The notes: a model not told the origin generated them from the letters alone. A stretch of DNA of 64,000 nucleotides from Pseudomonas schmalbachii (GCF_017589465.1 NZ_JAELYA010000002.1:434001-498000); one strand, 5' to 3'. Shown: positions 28,984 to 37,959, counted from the first letter of the stretch. Program-made: numbers and translations.

Positions 28984-29167
28984 AGTGATTTCCGGAATTT
29001 GCGCGAGTATAGCCAAGGGCATCCTCCACCCGATGCGGCAAAGCGACACAGCTTAACCTATCCAGCTTAACCCGATTGAACACCGGCGTACGTCAAAGGG
29101 TCTGACTATCCTCGCTGCTGGGCTCTACCCTGCCATCAGGATTTTTCTCTGGACCAAGGAGTACCAA
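28984..29167. promoter_or_regulatory. Divergent intergenic region roxS / SIMPL-domain gene
   Basis: 184 bases between divergent starts, containing no gene. It must hold promoters for both sides. A repeated pair CAGCTTAACC (29050-29059 and 29064-29073) lies near the middle; I cannot say whether it is an operator. Confidence 0.35.
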
Positions 29168-29884
29168 ATGTCCGTACCGAAGAAGACTTTCGCCACCCTC
29201 GCCGCCGCCATCGCCCTGTGCGCCACCAGCCTCGGCGCGCTGGCCGAGGCGCCGCGCTACAACCAGGTATCGCTGCATGCCGAGGTGAGCCAGGAAGTCG
29301 CCCACGATCTGATGAACGTGACTCTTTATAGCGAGGCCCAGGCCACCGACCCGGCCCGGCTGGCGGGCGAAACCACCGAGACGCTGAACGCCGCCATCGC
29401 CGAGGCGCGCAAGGTCAAGGGCATCACCGTCAGCCTGGGCAGCCGCAACAGCTACCCGGTCTACGACGAAAAGGGGCAGAAGATCACCGGCTGGCGCGAG
29501 CGCGCCGAACTGCGCCTGGAAAGCTCGGACTTCGCCGCCCTCTCCCGCCTCACCGCCGACCTGCAGAGCAAGCTGAAGCTGGGCAACATGAGCTTCAGCA
29601 TCGCCGACGCCACTCGCAAGAAAAGCGAGGACGCCCTGATGAAAGGCGCGGTGGACGCCTTCAAGGCCCGCGCGCAACTGCTCAGCGATTCTCTTGGCGG
29701 CAAGGGCTACAAGATGGTCAGCCTGAGCGTGAACAGCGCCGACGCGCCGCGACCGGTGCCGGTGGTGCGCATGTCGATGGCCAAGGCCGACAGCTACGGC
29801 GGAGCCCCGGCGCCGCAGATCGAAGCCGGCACCAGCCAGGTGACGATCAGCGCGGACGGCACGATCGAAGTGCAGATGCCCTGA
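29168..29884 (+). CDS. Periplasmic SIMPL-domain (DUF541) protein
   Basis: 238 residues with a signal peptide (cleavage about ALA|EAP, residue 26). SIMPL/DUF541 domain over most of the chain: RYNQVSLHAEVSQEV at its start, a central ARKVKGITVSLGSRNSYPVY and a C-terminal QVTISADGTIEVQMP. E. coli YggE of this family lowers oxidative stress; other members are of unknown role. ATG at 29168 follows AAGGAG. Position next to roxS is conserved in P. aeruginosa (PA4495). A strong terminator follows. Confidence 0.92.
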   Translation: MSVPKKTFATLAAAIALCATSLGALAEAPRYNQVSLHAEVSQEVAHDLMNVTLYSEAQATDPARLAGETTETLNAAIAEARKVKGITVSLGSRNSYPVYDEKGQKITGWRERAELRLESSDFAALSRLTADLQSKLKLGNMSFSIADATRKKSEDALMKGAVDAFKARAQLLSDSLGGKGYKMVSLSVNSADAPRPVPVVRMSMAKADSYGGAPAPQIEAGTSQVTISADGTIEVQMP

Positions 29885-29893
29885 TCTGCAACG

Positions 29894-29923
29894 ACGGCGC
29901 CCCTGAACCGGGCGCCGTTTTTC
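29894..29923 (+). terminator. Intrinsic terminator after the SIMPL-domain gene
   Basis: 9-bp perfect stem ACGGCGCCC / GGGCGCCGT, loop of 7 bases, then TTTTTCT. Ten bases beyond the stop codon. Confidence 0.88.
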
Positions 29924-29961
29924 TGACCGTTCGGTGCGTTTTTTCAGATTTGCGACATTCC

Positions 29962-29989
29962 CTTGCGTTGACGCCACAACTTCTACACT
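29962..29989 (+). promoter_or_regulatory. Candidate sigma70 promoter of dppA1
   Basis: CTTGCG and TACACT (29984-29989) with 16 bases between them, about 105 bases before the dppA1 start and downstream of the previous gene's terminator. The leader is long enough for further control elements. Assigned by eye. Confidence 0.4.
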
Positions 29990-30093
29990 GAAGCCGGTAT
30001 CCCGCTTGCACAGGGCACAGACCCTGCATAGCTTCACGGCACGCAGCCGGCAAAGCTGCCCCTCGATGAAAAGCAGAATAACCAGAGGTCACA

Positions 30094-31695
30094 ATGCGCA
30101 AGAATGCCGTCATTCGCTCCATGATCGCCGCCGGACTGATCGCCAGCGCCCCGCTCGCCCAGGCCGCCAGCAACCTGGTGTATTGCTCGGAAGGCAGCCC
30201 GGCGGGCTTCGACCCCGGTCAGTACACCACCGGCACCGACTTCGACGCCTCCGCGGAAACCATGTTCAACCGCCTCACCCAGTTCGAGCGCGGCGGCACC
30301 CAGGTCATCCCGGGGCTGGCGGAGAAATGGGACGTATCCGATGATGGCAAGACCTACACCTTCCACCTGCGCCAGGGCGTGAAGTTCCACACCACCGACT
30401 ACTTCAAGCCGACCCGCGACTTCAACGCCGACGACGTGCTGTTCACCTTCAACCGCATGCTCGACAAGGACCATCCGTTCCGCAAGGCGTACCCCACCGA
30501 GTTCCCCTACTTCACCGACATGGGCATGGACGCCAACATCGCCAAGGTGGAGAAGGTCGACGACCACACCGTCACGTTCACCCTCAACGAAGTGGACGCC
30601 GCGTTCATCCAGAACCTGGCGATGAGCTTCGCCTCGATCCACTCCGCCGAGTACGCCGACCAGTTGCTCAAGCAGAACAAGGCCAGCGACATCAACCAGA
30701 AGCCCATCGGCACCGGCCCGTTCGTGTTCAGCCGCTACCAGAAGGACGCGATGATCCGCTTCAAAGCCAACAAGGACTACTGGAACAAGGACGAGGTGAA
30801 GATCGACAACCTGATCTTCGCCATCAACACCGACTCCTCGGTGCGCATGCAGAAGCTCAAGGCCAACGAGTGCCAGATCACCCTCTTCCCGCGCCCGGCC
30901 GACCTGGAGTCGCTGAAGAAGGACGCGAACCTGAACATGCCGTCGCAGCCGGGCTTCAACCTCGGCTACATCGCCTACAACGTCCTGCACAAGCCGTTCG
31001 ACAAGCTGGAAGTGCGCCAGGCGCTGGACATGGCGGTGAACAAGAAGGCGATCATCGGCGCCGTCTACCAGGGCGCCGGGCAACTGGCGGTGAACGGCAT
31101 GCCGCCGACCCAGTGGTCCTACGACGACAGCATCAAGGACGCCGAGTACAACCCGGAGAAGGCCAGGGAACTGCTCAAGCAGGCCGGTGTGCCCGAAGGC
31201 ACCGAGATCACCCTGTGGGCCATGCCGGTGCAGCGTCCGTACAACCCCAACGCCAAGCTGATGGCCGAGATGCTGCAGAGCGACTGGGCCAAGGTCGGCA
31301 TCAAGGCGAAGATCGTCACCTACGAATGGGGCGAGTACATCAAGCGCGCCAAGGGCGGCGAGCATGACGCCATGCTGATCGGCTGGAGCGGCGACAACGG
31401 CGACCCGGACAACTGGCTGGGCACCCTCTACGGCTGCGACGCGGTGGACGGCAACAACTTCTCCAAATGGTGCGACCAGTCCTACGACAAGCTGATCAAG
31501 GAAGCCAAGCGCACCCCCGACCAGGCCAGGCGCACCGAGCTGTACAAGCAGGCGCAGCACATCCTCAAGGACCAGGTGCCGATCACCCCGATCGCCCACT
31601 CGACGGTCTACCAGCCGATGCGCAAGACGGTGCAGGACTTCAAGATCAGCCCGTTCGCGCTCAACTCCTTCTATGGGGTCAGCGTCGGCAAGTAA
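30094..31695 (+). CDS. dppA1: Dipeptide ABC transporter, periplasmic binding protein (first copy)
   Basis: 533 residues with a signal peptide (cleavage about AQA|ASN, residue 25). SBP family 5: the mature protein opens NLVYCSEGSPAGFDPGQY and has the family signature region VPGLAEKWDVSDDGKTYTF-like VIPGLAEKWDVSDDGKTY. It captures di- and tripeptides in the periplasm and delivers them to DppBCDF. Syntenic with PA4496 of P. aeruginosa. ATG at 30094 after CCAGAGG. A strong hairpin directly follows the stop (31702-31727), which may protect this message relative to the downstream permease genes. Confidence 0.96.
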   Translation: MRKNAVIRSMIAAGLIASAPLAQAASNLVYCSEGSPAGFDPGQYTTGTDFDASAETMFNRLTQFERGGTQVIPGLAEKWDVSDDGKTYTFHLRQGVKFHTTDYFKPTRDFNADDVLFTFNRMLDKDHPFRKAYPTEFPYFTDMGMDANIAKVEKVDDHTVTFTLNEVDAAFIQNLAMSFASIHSAEYADQLLKQNKASDINQKPIGTGPFVFSRYQKDAMIRFKANKDYWNKDEVKIDNLIFAINTDSSVRMQKLKANECQITLFPRPADLESLKKDANLNMPSQPGFNLGYIAYNVLHKPFDKLEVRQALDMAVNKKAIIGAVYQGAGQLAVNGMPPTQWSYDDSIKDAEYNPEKARELLKQAGVPEGTEITLWAMPVQRPYNPNAKLMAEMLQSDWAKVGIKAKIVTYEWGEYIKRAKGGEHDAMLIGWSGDNGDPDNWLGTLYGCDAVDGNNFSKWCDQSYDKLIKEAKRTPDQARRTELYKQAQHILKDQVPITPIAHSTVYQPMRKTVQDFKISPFALNSFYGVSVGK

Positions 31696-31701
31696 GGCTG
31701 C

Positions 31702-31727
31702 GGGCCGCCGCCCGTTCGCGGCGGCCC
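31702..31727 (+). other. Stable hairpin directly after dppA1
   Basis: 10-bp perfect stem GGGCCGCCGC / GCGGCGGCCC with a 6-base loop, 7 bases after the stop codon and without a T run. Such hairpins behind binding-protein genes often protect the upstream message from 3' decay; that role is inferred. Confidence 0.55.
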
Positions 31728-31756
31728 CGCCCTATGGAATTCGCCCCGCGGCTGAC

Positions 31757-32064
31757 CGTAGGAGCAACTGTCTTGCATCCTACGTAACTACAGTGGCTAG
31801 GCCAGAGCCCGCGTAGGTTGGTGCTGAACGCAGTGAAGCCCAACGATGGCGATGTTGGGCTTCGCGTTGCTCAGCACCAACCTACGGTGGGCATTGCAGC
31901 TCGTAGGAGCAACTGTCTTGCAGACGATATCGGAGGGTGTTCTTGTAGGAGACAGCAAGCTGGCTCCTACAATTTCCTCCGCACGTCGATACAGTCGTAG
32001 GAGCGAGCTCTGCTCGCGAACATCGGCAACGCAAAAGCTTCGCGAGCAGAACTCGCTCCTACGA
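31757..32064. repeat. Cluster of four palindromic repeat families between dppA1 and dppA2
   Basis: The 408-base gap 31696-32103 holds, in order: family F (GTAGGAGCAACTGTCTTGCA, 31757-31784), a complete family B palindrome (31812-31886), a second F unit (31902-31923), a family D-like hairpin (GTAGGAGACAGCAAGCTGGC..., 31944-31971) and a complete family C palindrome (GTAGGAGCGAGCTCTGCTCG..., 31996-32063). No gene is present. Nothing else recognisable apart from the ribosome binding site of dppA2. Confidence 0.85.
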
Positions 32065-32103
32065 GTGCGATTTGCCCTTTTCAGCAGTGGGGGAGCACGG
32101 TAA

Positions 32104-33702
32104 TTGTCCATGAAGCACGCGTTCCGCACGCTCGTCCTGGCTGGTGTGCTCGCCTGTCCGGTGGCCTTCGGCCAGACCCTGGTGGTCTGCACCGAGGCCA
32201 GTCCGGAAGGTTTCGATATCGTCCAGTACACCGCCGCGACCACCGCCGACGCCACGGCCGAAACGCTGCTCGAACGCCTGGTGCAGTTCGCCCCCGGCAG
32301 CGCGAAGGTGGTGCCGGCGCTGGCGGAAAGCTGGGAGATCGGCGCCGATGGCCTGACCTACACCTTCCACCTGCGCAAGGGCGTGAAGTTCCACAGCACC
32401 AACTACTTCAAGCCGACCCGCGAGTTCGATGCCGACGATGTGCTGTGGAGCTTCCAGCGCCAGCTCGACCCGGCACATCCATGGCACGGCCTGTCCCCGC
32501 GCGGCTTCCCCTATGCCGAGGCGATGGGCCTTTCCGGCCTGATCGCCGCCGTCGACAAGCTCGACCCGCACACCGTGCGCTTCACCCTGCGCCATCCCGA
32601 GGCGCCGTTCCTCGCCGACCTGGCGATGGGCTTCGCCTCCATCTATTCGGCGGAATACGCCGACCTGCTGCTCAAGGCCGGCAAGCCGGAGCAGCTCAAC
32701 AACCTTCCGGTAGGCACCGGTCCGTTCGTCTTCCAGCGCTACCAGAAGGACGCTCAGGTGCGCTTCGCCGCCAACCCCGGCTACTGGGGCGGCAAGCCAA
32801 AGATCGAGCGGCTGCTGCTGGCGATCACCCCCGATCCGAACGTGCGCCTGCAGAAGCTCAAGGCCGGCGACTGCCAGATCGCCGTCTACCCGCGCCCAAC
32901 CGACGTGCCAAAGCTGAAGCAGGACCCACAGGTGAAAGTCGAGGAACTCGACTCCCTGCTGGTCGCCTACGTCGCCCTCAACACCCGGCACAAGCCGCTG
33001 GACGACGTGCGCGTGCGCCAGGCGATCAACCTCGCCTTCGACCGCGCGGCCTACCTTCGCGCACAGTTCGGCGAAGGCGGCGCCAGCCCGGCGGTGGCGC
33101 CCTACCCGCCGACGCTGTGGGGCTCCGATCCGGACCTCAAGGGCTGGCCGCACGATCCCGAACGGGCGAAGAAGCTGCTCGCCGAAGCCGGGATCGAGCC
33201 CGGCCTGAAGCTGTCGATCTGGACCCGTCCCGGCGGCGGGCCGACCAATCCCAACCCCGGCATCGGCGCGCAGATGCTGCAGGAAGACCTGGCGAAGATC
33301 GGCATCCAGGCGACCATCCGCGTCTACGAATGGGGCGAACTGATCAAACGCGCCAAGCGCGGCGAGCACGACATCGTGTTCATGGGCTGGGTCGGCGACA
33401 ACGGCGATCCGGACAACTTCCTCACCCCCAACCTGTCCTGCGCCGCCGCCAAAAGCGGCGAGAACCAGGCCGGTTGGTGCAACGCCGGGTTCGACGAACT
33501 GCTGCGCAAGGCCCGCGCCAGCACCAGCCAGGACGAGCGCGCCGGCCTGTACCGCCAGGCCCTGGCGATCTATCAGCGCGAGGCGCCGTGGATCGCCCTG
33601 GCCTACCCGAAGCAGTTCGCCGTGCTGCGGCTCAACGTGAAGGGCTTCACCCTCAGCCCGCTCGGCTCGAACAACTTTTCCCGTGTCGAACTCCATCCGT
33701 AG
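32104..33702 (+). CDS. dppA2: Dipeptide ABC transporter, periplasmic binding protein (second copy)
   Basis: 532 residues from TTG at 32104, or 530 from ATG at 32110. I favour TTG because GGGAG (32091-32095) is 8 bases before it but 14 before the ATG. Signal peptide ends about VAFG|QTL. SBP family 5, clearly a paralogue of dppA1: QTLVVCTEASPEGFDIVQY opens the mature part, and both share KGVKFHSTNYFKPTREF-type segments and the YxWGExIKRAKxGEHD block. The stop TAG (33700-33702) is the first TAG of a family E repeat. The two copies probably differ in peptide preference. Confidence 0.95.
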   Translation: MSMKHAFRTLVLAGVLACPVAFGQTLVVCTEASPEGFDIVQYTAATTADATAETLLERLVQFAPGSAKVVPALAESWEIGADGLTYTFHLRKGVKFHSTNYFKPTREFDADDVLWSFQRQLDPAHPWHGLSPRGFPYAEAMGLSGLIAAVDKLDPHTVRFTLRHPEAPFLADLAMGFASIYSAEYADLLLKAGKPEQLNNLPVGTGPFVFQRYQKDAQVRFAANPGYWGGKPKIERLLLAITPDPNVRLQKLKAGDCQIAVYPRPTDVPKLKQDPQVKVEELDSLLVAYVALNTRHKPLDDVRVRQAINLAFDRAAYLRAQFGEGGASPAVAPYPPTLWGSDPDLKGWPHDPERAKKLLAEAGIEPGLKLSIWTRPGGGPTNPNPGIGAQMLQEDLAKIGIQATIRVYEWGELIKRAKRGEHDIVFMGWVGDNGDPDNFLTPNLSCAAAKSGENQAGWCNAGFDELLRKARASTSQDERAGLYRQALAIYQREAPWIALAYPKQFAVLRLNVKGFTLSPLGSNNFSRVELHP

Positions 33703-33763
33703 GGCGGGTGCAACCCGCCAGACATGCAGGGCGGCGGGATGGCGGGTTGCACCCGCTCTACGG
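33698..33763. repeat. Palindromic repeat, family E (GTAGGGCGGGTGCAACCCGCC), supplying the dppA2 stop
   Basis: CGTAGGGCGGGTGCAACCCG ... GGCGGGTTGCACCCGCTCTACG. Each arm is itself a small hairpin (GGCGGGT..ACCCGCC). The TAG of the left arm is the dppA2 stop codon. Other members at 43367-43428 and 55210-55272. Confidence 0.85.
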
Positions 33764-33925
33764 GAATCCTTACGAAAACGCGACAGAGTTTTTCCAGACG
33801 CAGACACCGTGGATTCCGTTACCGCGTCCTAAGCTGTTCAATGCACGCCTTGCGCCCAAAAGGCGCCACAAGAAGAAGACGCCCCGCCACCAGACGGGCG
33901 CCATGATGAGGAGTCATCCCCCGAC

Positions 33926-34936
33926 ATGCTTAGTTTCATCGCCCGTCGCTTCGGGCTGCTGATCCCGACATTCTTCGGCATCACCCTGCTGACCTTCGCC
34001 CTGATCCGCCTGATTCCCGGCGACCCGGTGGAAGTGATGATGGGCGAACGCCGCGTCGATCCGCAGATGCACGCCGAAGCCATGCACCGCCTCGGCCTCG
34101 ACAAGCCATTGCCCCAGCAGTACCTGGACTACATCGGCAACCTCGCCCAGGGCAATCTCGGCGAATCGCTGACCACCCGCGAAAGCGTCTGGCACGAATT
34201 CCTCACCCTGTTCCCGGCGACCGTCGAACTGTCCCTCGCCGCCATGCTGTTCGCCGGCGTGTTCGGCCTGCTCGCCGGGGTGATCGCAGCGCTCAAGCGC
34301 GGCTCGCTGTTCGACCACGGGGTGATGACGATATCGCTGGCCGGCTACTCGATGCCGATCTTCTGGTGGGGTCTGATCCTGATCATGCTGTTCTCCGTGA
34401 AGCTCGGCTGGACGCCGGTTTCCGGGCGGCTCGACCTGCTCTACGACATCGAGCCGAAGACCGGTTTCATGCTCATCGACACCCTGCTTTCCGACGAGGA
34501 AGGCGCCTTCATGGACGCAGTGCGCCACCTGATCCTGCCGGCCATCGTGCTCGGCACCATCCCGCTGGCGGTGATCGCGCGGATGACCCGCTCGGCGATG
34601 CTCGAAGTGCTGCGCGAGGACTACGTGCGCACCGCCCGCGCCAAGGGCCTGTCGCCGGCGCGGGTGGTGTTCGTGCATGCCCTGCGCAACGCGATGATCC
34701 CGGTGCTGACGGTGTTCGGCCTGCAGGTCGGCACGCTGCTGGCCGGCGCGGTGCTCACCGAAACCATCTTCTCCTGGCCCGGCATCGGCAAATGGCTGAT
34801 CGACGCCATCGGCCGCCGCGACTACCCGGTGGTGCAGAACGGCATCCTGCTGGTCGCGACGCTGGTGATCATCGTCAACTTCGTGGTGGACATCCTTTAC
34901 GGACTGGCGAACCCACGCATCCGCCACCAGCGCTGA
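33926..34936 (+). CDS. dppB: Dipeptide ABC transporter permease DppB
   Basis: 336 residues, six membrane helices. N-terminus MLSFIARRFGLLIPTFFGIT and IRLIPGDPV are typical of the DppB/OppB permease; the EAA loop reads EDYVRTARAKGLSPARVVFV, quoted as motif, for contact with the ATPases. Forms the inner-membrane channel with DppC. ATG at 33926 follows ATGAGGAGT. Gap of 223 bases after dppA2 contains the family E repeat. Eleven bases before dppC. Confidence 0.97.
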   Translation: MLSFIARRFGLLIPTFFGITLLTFALIRLIPGDPVEVMMGERRVDPQMHAEAMHRLGLDKPLPQQYLDYIGNLAQGNLGESLTTRESVWHEFLTLFPATVELSLAAMLFAGVFGLLAGVIAALKRGSLFDHGVMTISLAGYSMPIFWWGLILIMLFSVKLGWTPVSGRLDLLYDIEPKTGFMLIDTLLSDEEGAFMDAVRHLILPAIVLGTIPLAVIARMTRSAMLEVLREDYVRTARAKGLSPARVVFVHALRNAMIPVLTVFGLQVGTLLAGAVLTETIFSWPGIGKWLIDAIGRRDYPVVQNGILLVATLVIIVNFVVDILYGLANPRIRHQR

Positions 34937-34947
34937 GGAGCCTGCAG

Positions 34948-35859
34948 ATGACCGTTACGCAAAGCGCTCCCACCAGCGACCCGAGCCTGGTCTATCCATC
35001 GCCGCTGAAAGAGTTCTGGCAGGCCTTCGCGCACAACAAGGGCGCTGTCGGCGGCCTGCTGTTCATGTGCCTGATCGTGTTCTGCGCGCTGTTCGCGCCG
35101 TGGGTCGCGCCGCACGACCCGAGCGAGCAGTTCCGCGACTTCCTGCTCACCCCGCCGGTGTGGCTGGAGGGCGGCCAGGCGCAGTTCCTGCTCGGCACCG
35201 ACGAACTCGGCCGCGACCTGCTCTCGCGGCTGATCCACGGCGCGCGCCTGTCGCTGCTGATCGGCCTGTCGTCGGTGGTGATCTCGCTGATCCCCGGCAT
35301 CTTCCTCGGCCTGCTCGCCGGCTTCTCGCCGAACCGACTGGGCCCGGTGATCATGCGCCTGATGGACATCATGCTGGCCCTGCCCTCGCTTCTGCTGGCG
35401 GTGGCCATCGTCGCCATCCTCGGCCCGGGGCTGATGAACACGGTGATCGCCATCGCCATCGTCTCGCTGCCCGCCTATGTGCGCCTGACCCGCGCCGCGG
35501 TGATGACCGAGCTGAACCGCGACTACGTTACCGCCTCGCGCCTGGCCGGTGCCGGCAACCTCCGGCTGATGTTCGTCACCGTGCTGCCGAACTGCATGGC
35601 GCCGCTGATCGTGCAGGCCACCCTGAGCTTCTCCTCGGCGATCCTCGACGCCGCCGCGCTGGGCTTCCTCGGCCTCGGCGTGCAACCGCCGACACCCGAG
35701 TGGGGCACCATGCTCGCCTCCGCGCGCGACTACATCGAGCGCGCCTGGTGGGTGGTCAGCCTGCCCGGCCTGACCATCCTGCTCAGCGTGCTGGCGATCA
35801 ACCTGATGGGCGACGGCCTGCGCGACGCGCTGGACCCGAAGCTGAAGAGCGCGGCGTGA
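34948..35859 (+). CDS. dppC: Dipeptide ABC transporter permease DppC
   Basis: 303 residues, six membrane helices, with the soluble N-terminal tail usual for DppC (MTVTQSAPTSDPSLVYPSPL) and GTDELGRDLLSRLIHGAR before the core. EAA loop NRDYVTASRLAGAGNLRLMF. Partner of DppB. ATG at 34948 after GAGGAGCC. Followed by a 151-base interval that carries a repeat before dppD, which is unusual inside this operon. Confidence 0.97.
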   Translation: MTVTQSAPTSDPSLVYPSPLKEFWQAFAHNKGAVGGLLFMCLIVFCALFAPWVAPHDPSEQFRDFLLTPPVWLEGGQAQFLLGTDELGRDLLSRLIHGARLSLLIGLSSVVISLIPGIFLGLLAGFSPNRLGPVIMRLMDIMLALPSLLLAVAIVAILGPGLMNTVIAIAIVSLPAYVRLTRAAVMTELNRDYVTASRLAGAGNLRLMFVTVLPNCMAPLIVQATLSFSSAILDAAALGFLGLGVQPPTPEWGTMLASARDYIERAWWVVSLPGLTILLSVLAINLMGDGLRDALDPKLKSAA

Positions 35860-35870
35860 GGAGCGAAGCC

Positions 35871-36014
35871 ATGAACGGAATCACTTTCGCCGCGATGGGT
35901 ATCGCTTCGCTCAACCCATCCTGCAAACGCGCCCCGGAGCACCCCGTAGGATGGGTTGAGCACAGCGATACCCATCAATCCCGCCAAGCCCACCGCCCGG
36001 AGACCGCCGTATGA
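35871..36014 (+). CDS. Small ORF through a palindromic repeat, coupled to dppD
   Basis: 47 codons from ATG at 35871, which has an excellent ribosome binding site (GAGGAG, 35858-35863), to TGA overlapping the dppD ATG as ATGA. Most of the peptide ([18 protein letters not shown]) is translation of the family A repeat at 35894-35976, so it is not an evolved protein. Its likely value is to carry ribosomes across the inserted repeat to dppD. Could also be a chance frame. No homologue expected except other repeat translations. Confidence 0.4.
   Translation: MNGITFAAMGIASLNPSCKRAPEHPVGWVEHSDTHQSRQAHRPETAV
35894..35976. repeat. Palindromic repeat, family A, inside the dpp operon
   Basis: GATGGGTATCGCTTCGCTCA ... 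then CGTAGGATGGGTTGAGCACA GCGATACCCATC: the two arms are arranged outward relative to the copy at 10983. Lies between dppC and dppD within one transcription unit. Confidence 0.85.
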
Positions 36015-36982
36015 GCCTCCTCGAAATCGACAACCTCTCGGTGCGCTTCGGCGGCGCCGATGCCGTGCCGGTGGTGGATGGCCTCGACCTCAAGGTGGAC
36101 AAGGGCGAAGTGCTGGCCATCGTCGGCGAGTCCGGCTCCGGCAAGTCGGTGACCATGATGGCGCTGATGGGCCTGATCGACGCCCCCGGCAAGGTCAGCG
36201 CGACACGCATGCAGTTCGACGGCCGCGACATGCTCAAGCTCAGGGGCCGCGAGCGGCGGCGCATCGTCGGCAAGGACATCGCCATGGTCTTCCAGGACCC
36301 GATGACCGCGCTCAATCCCAGCTACACCGTCGGCTACCAGATCGAGGAAGTGCTCAAGCTGCACCTCGGCCTGCGCGGCAAGGCGGCGCGCCAGCGTGCG
36401 CTGGAGCTGCTCGAACGGGTCGAGATTCCCGGCGCGGCGCAGCGCCTGGACGCCTTCCCGCACCAGCTCTCCGGCGGCATGAGCCAGCGCGTGGCGATCG
36501 CCATGGCCATCGCCGGCGAGCCCAAGCTGCTGATCGCCGACGAACCGACCACCGCGCTGGACGTGACCATCCAGGCACAGATCATGGAGCTGCTGCTGAA
36601 CCTGCAGCGCGACCAGGGCATGGCGCTGATCCTGATCACCCACGACCTCGCCGTGGTCGCCGAGACCGCCCAGCGCGTCTGCGTGATGTACGCCGGCCAG
36701 GCGGTGGAGATCGGCGGCGTGCCGGCGCTGTTCGACGCACCGACCCACCCCTACACCGAAGCGCTGCTCAAGGCGATTCCCGAGCACAGCGCCGGCGAGG
36801 AACGCCTGTCCACCCTGCCCGGCATCGTCCCCGGCCGCTACGACCGCCCGCAGGGCTGCCTGCTCTCGCCGCGCTGCCCGTATGTGCAGGACAACTGCCG
36901 CGCCGTGCGCCCGACGCTGGAACCCCATGAGCGTGGCGCGGTGCGCTGCTACTACCCGCTGAACCTGAAGGAGGTGGTCTGA
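36011..36982 (+). CDS. dppD: Dipeptide ABC transporter ATP-binding protein DppD
   Basis: 323 residues. Walker A GESGSGKS (about residues 38-45), Q-loop [12 protein letters not shown], signature LSGGMSQR, Walker [13 protein letters not shown] and switch His in [10 protein letters not shown]. The C-terminal oligopeptide-transporter extension has the Fe-S-type cysteine pattern C..(LSPRCP)..(C)R..(C) ending in [10 protein letters not shown]. Energises peptide uptake together with DppF. Stop overlaps the dppF start (TGATG). Confidence 0.97.
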   Translation: MSLLEIDNLSVRFGGADAVPVVDGLDLKVDKGEVLAIVGESGSGKSVTMMALMGLIDAPGKVSATRMQFDGRDMLKLRGRERRRIVGKDIAMVFQDPMTALNPSYTVGYQIEEVLKLHLGLRGKAARQRALELLERVEIPGAAQRLDAFPHQLSGGMSQRVAIAMAIAGEPKLLIADEPTTALDVTIQAQIMELLLNLQRDQGMALILITHDLAVVAETAQRVCVMYAGQAVEIGGVPALFDAPTHPYTEALLKAIPEHSAGEERLSTLPGIVPGRYDRPQGCLLSPRCPYVQDNCRAVRPTLEPHERGAVRCYYPLNLKEVV

Positions 36983-37953
36983 TGGAAGCCGTGCTGACCG
37001 CCCGCGACCTGACCCGTCACTACGAAATCTCCCAGGGCATGTTCAAGCCGCACGCCCTGGTCCGCGCGCTGAATGGCGTGTCCTTCGAACTGCAGGCCGG
37101 CAAGACCCTCGCCGTGGTCGGCGAATCCGGCTGCGGCAAGTCCACCCTCGCCCGCGCGTTGACGCTGATCGAGGAACCGACTTCCGGCTCGCTGCGCATC
37201 GCCGGCCAGGAGGTCAAGGGCGCCAATCACGACCAGCGCAAGCAACTGCGCCGCGACGTGCAGATGGTGTTCCAGAACCCCTATGCCTCGCTCAACCCGC
37301 GGCAGAAGATCGGCGACCAGCTTGGCGAACCGCTGCTGATCAACACCAGCCTGTCCCGCAGCGAACGCCGCGAGCGGGTGCAGGACATGATGAAGCACGT
37401 CGGCCTGCGCCCCGAGCATTACCAGCGCTACCCGCACATGTTCTCCGGCGGGCAGCGCCAGCGCATCGCCCTGGCCCGCGCCATGATGCTGCGGCCGAAG
37501 GTGCTGGTGGCGGACGAACCGACCTCGGCGCTGGACGTGTCGATCCAGGCGCAGGTGCTCAACCTGTTCATGGACCTGCAGCAGGAATACGGCACCGCCT
37601 ACGTGTTCATCTCGCACAACCTCGCGGTGGTGCGCCACGTGGCCGACGACGTGCTGGTGATGTACCTCGGCCGCCCGGCGGAGATGGGCCCGGCGGACAA
37701 GCTCTACGAACGCCCGCTGCATCCCTATACCCAGGCGCTGCTCTCGGCGACCCCGGCAATCCACCCGGACCCGAGCAAGCCGAAGATCAAGATCCAGGGC
37801 GAACTGCCCAACCCGCTCAACCCACCGAGCGGCTGCGCCTTCCACAAACGCTGCCCGTACGCCACCGAGCGTTGCGCGACCGAAGTGCCGGAACTGCGGT
37901 TGCTGGATGCGCGGCAGGTGGCTTGTCATCATGCGGAGCGGTTTCTGAACTGA
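36982..37953 (+). CDS. dppF: Dipeptide ABC transporter ATP-binding protein DppF
   Basis: 323 residues. Walker A GESGCGKST, Q-loop VFQNPYASLNPR, signature FSGGQRQR, Walker B VLVADEPTSALD and switch ISHNLAVVRH. C-terminal extension with GCAFHKRCPYATERC. Last gene of the dpp unit, translationally coupled to dppD and followed by a clear terminator hairpin. The P. aeruginosa locus also has psdR, mdpA, opdP and further dppA copies; none is present here. Confidence 0.97.
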   Translation: MEAVLTARDLTRHYEISQGMFKPHALVRALNGVSFELQAGKTLAVVGESGCGKSTLARALTLIEEPTSGSLRIAGQEVKGANHDQRKQLRRDVQMVFQNPYASLNPRQKIGDQLGEPLLINTSLSRSERRERVQDMMKHVGLRPEHYQRYPHMFSGGQRQRIALARAMMLRPKVLVADEPTSALDVSIQAQVLNLFMDLQQEYGTAYVFISHNLAVVRHVADDVLVMYLGRPAEMGPADKLYERPLHPYTQALLSATPAIHPDPSKPKIKIQGELPNPLNPPSGCAFHKRCPYATERCATEVPELRLLDARQVACHHAERFLN

Positions 37954-37959
37954 AAGCCT

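Noticed and set aside
27190-29070. 626-codon plus-strand frame
   Set aside because: Antisense of roxR and roxS, both unmistakable.
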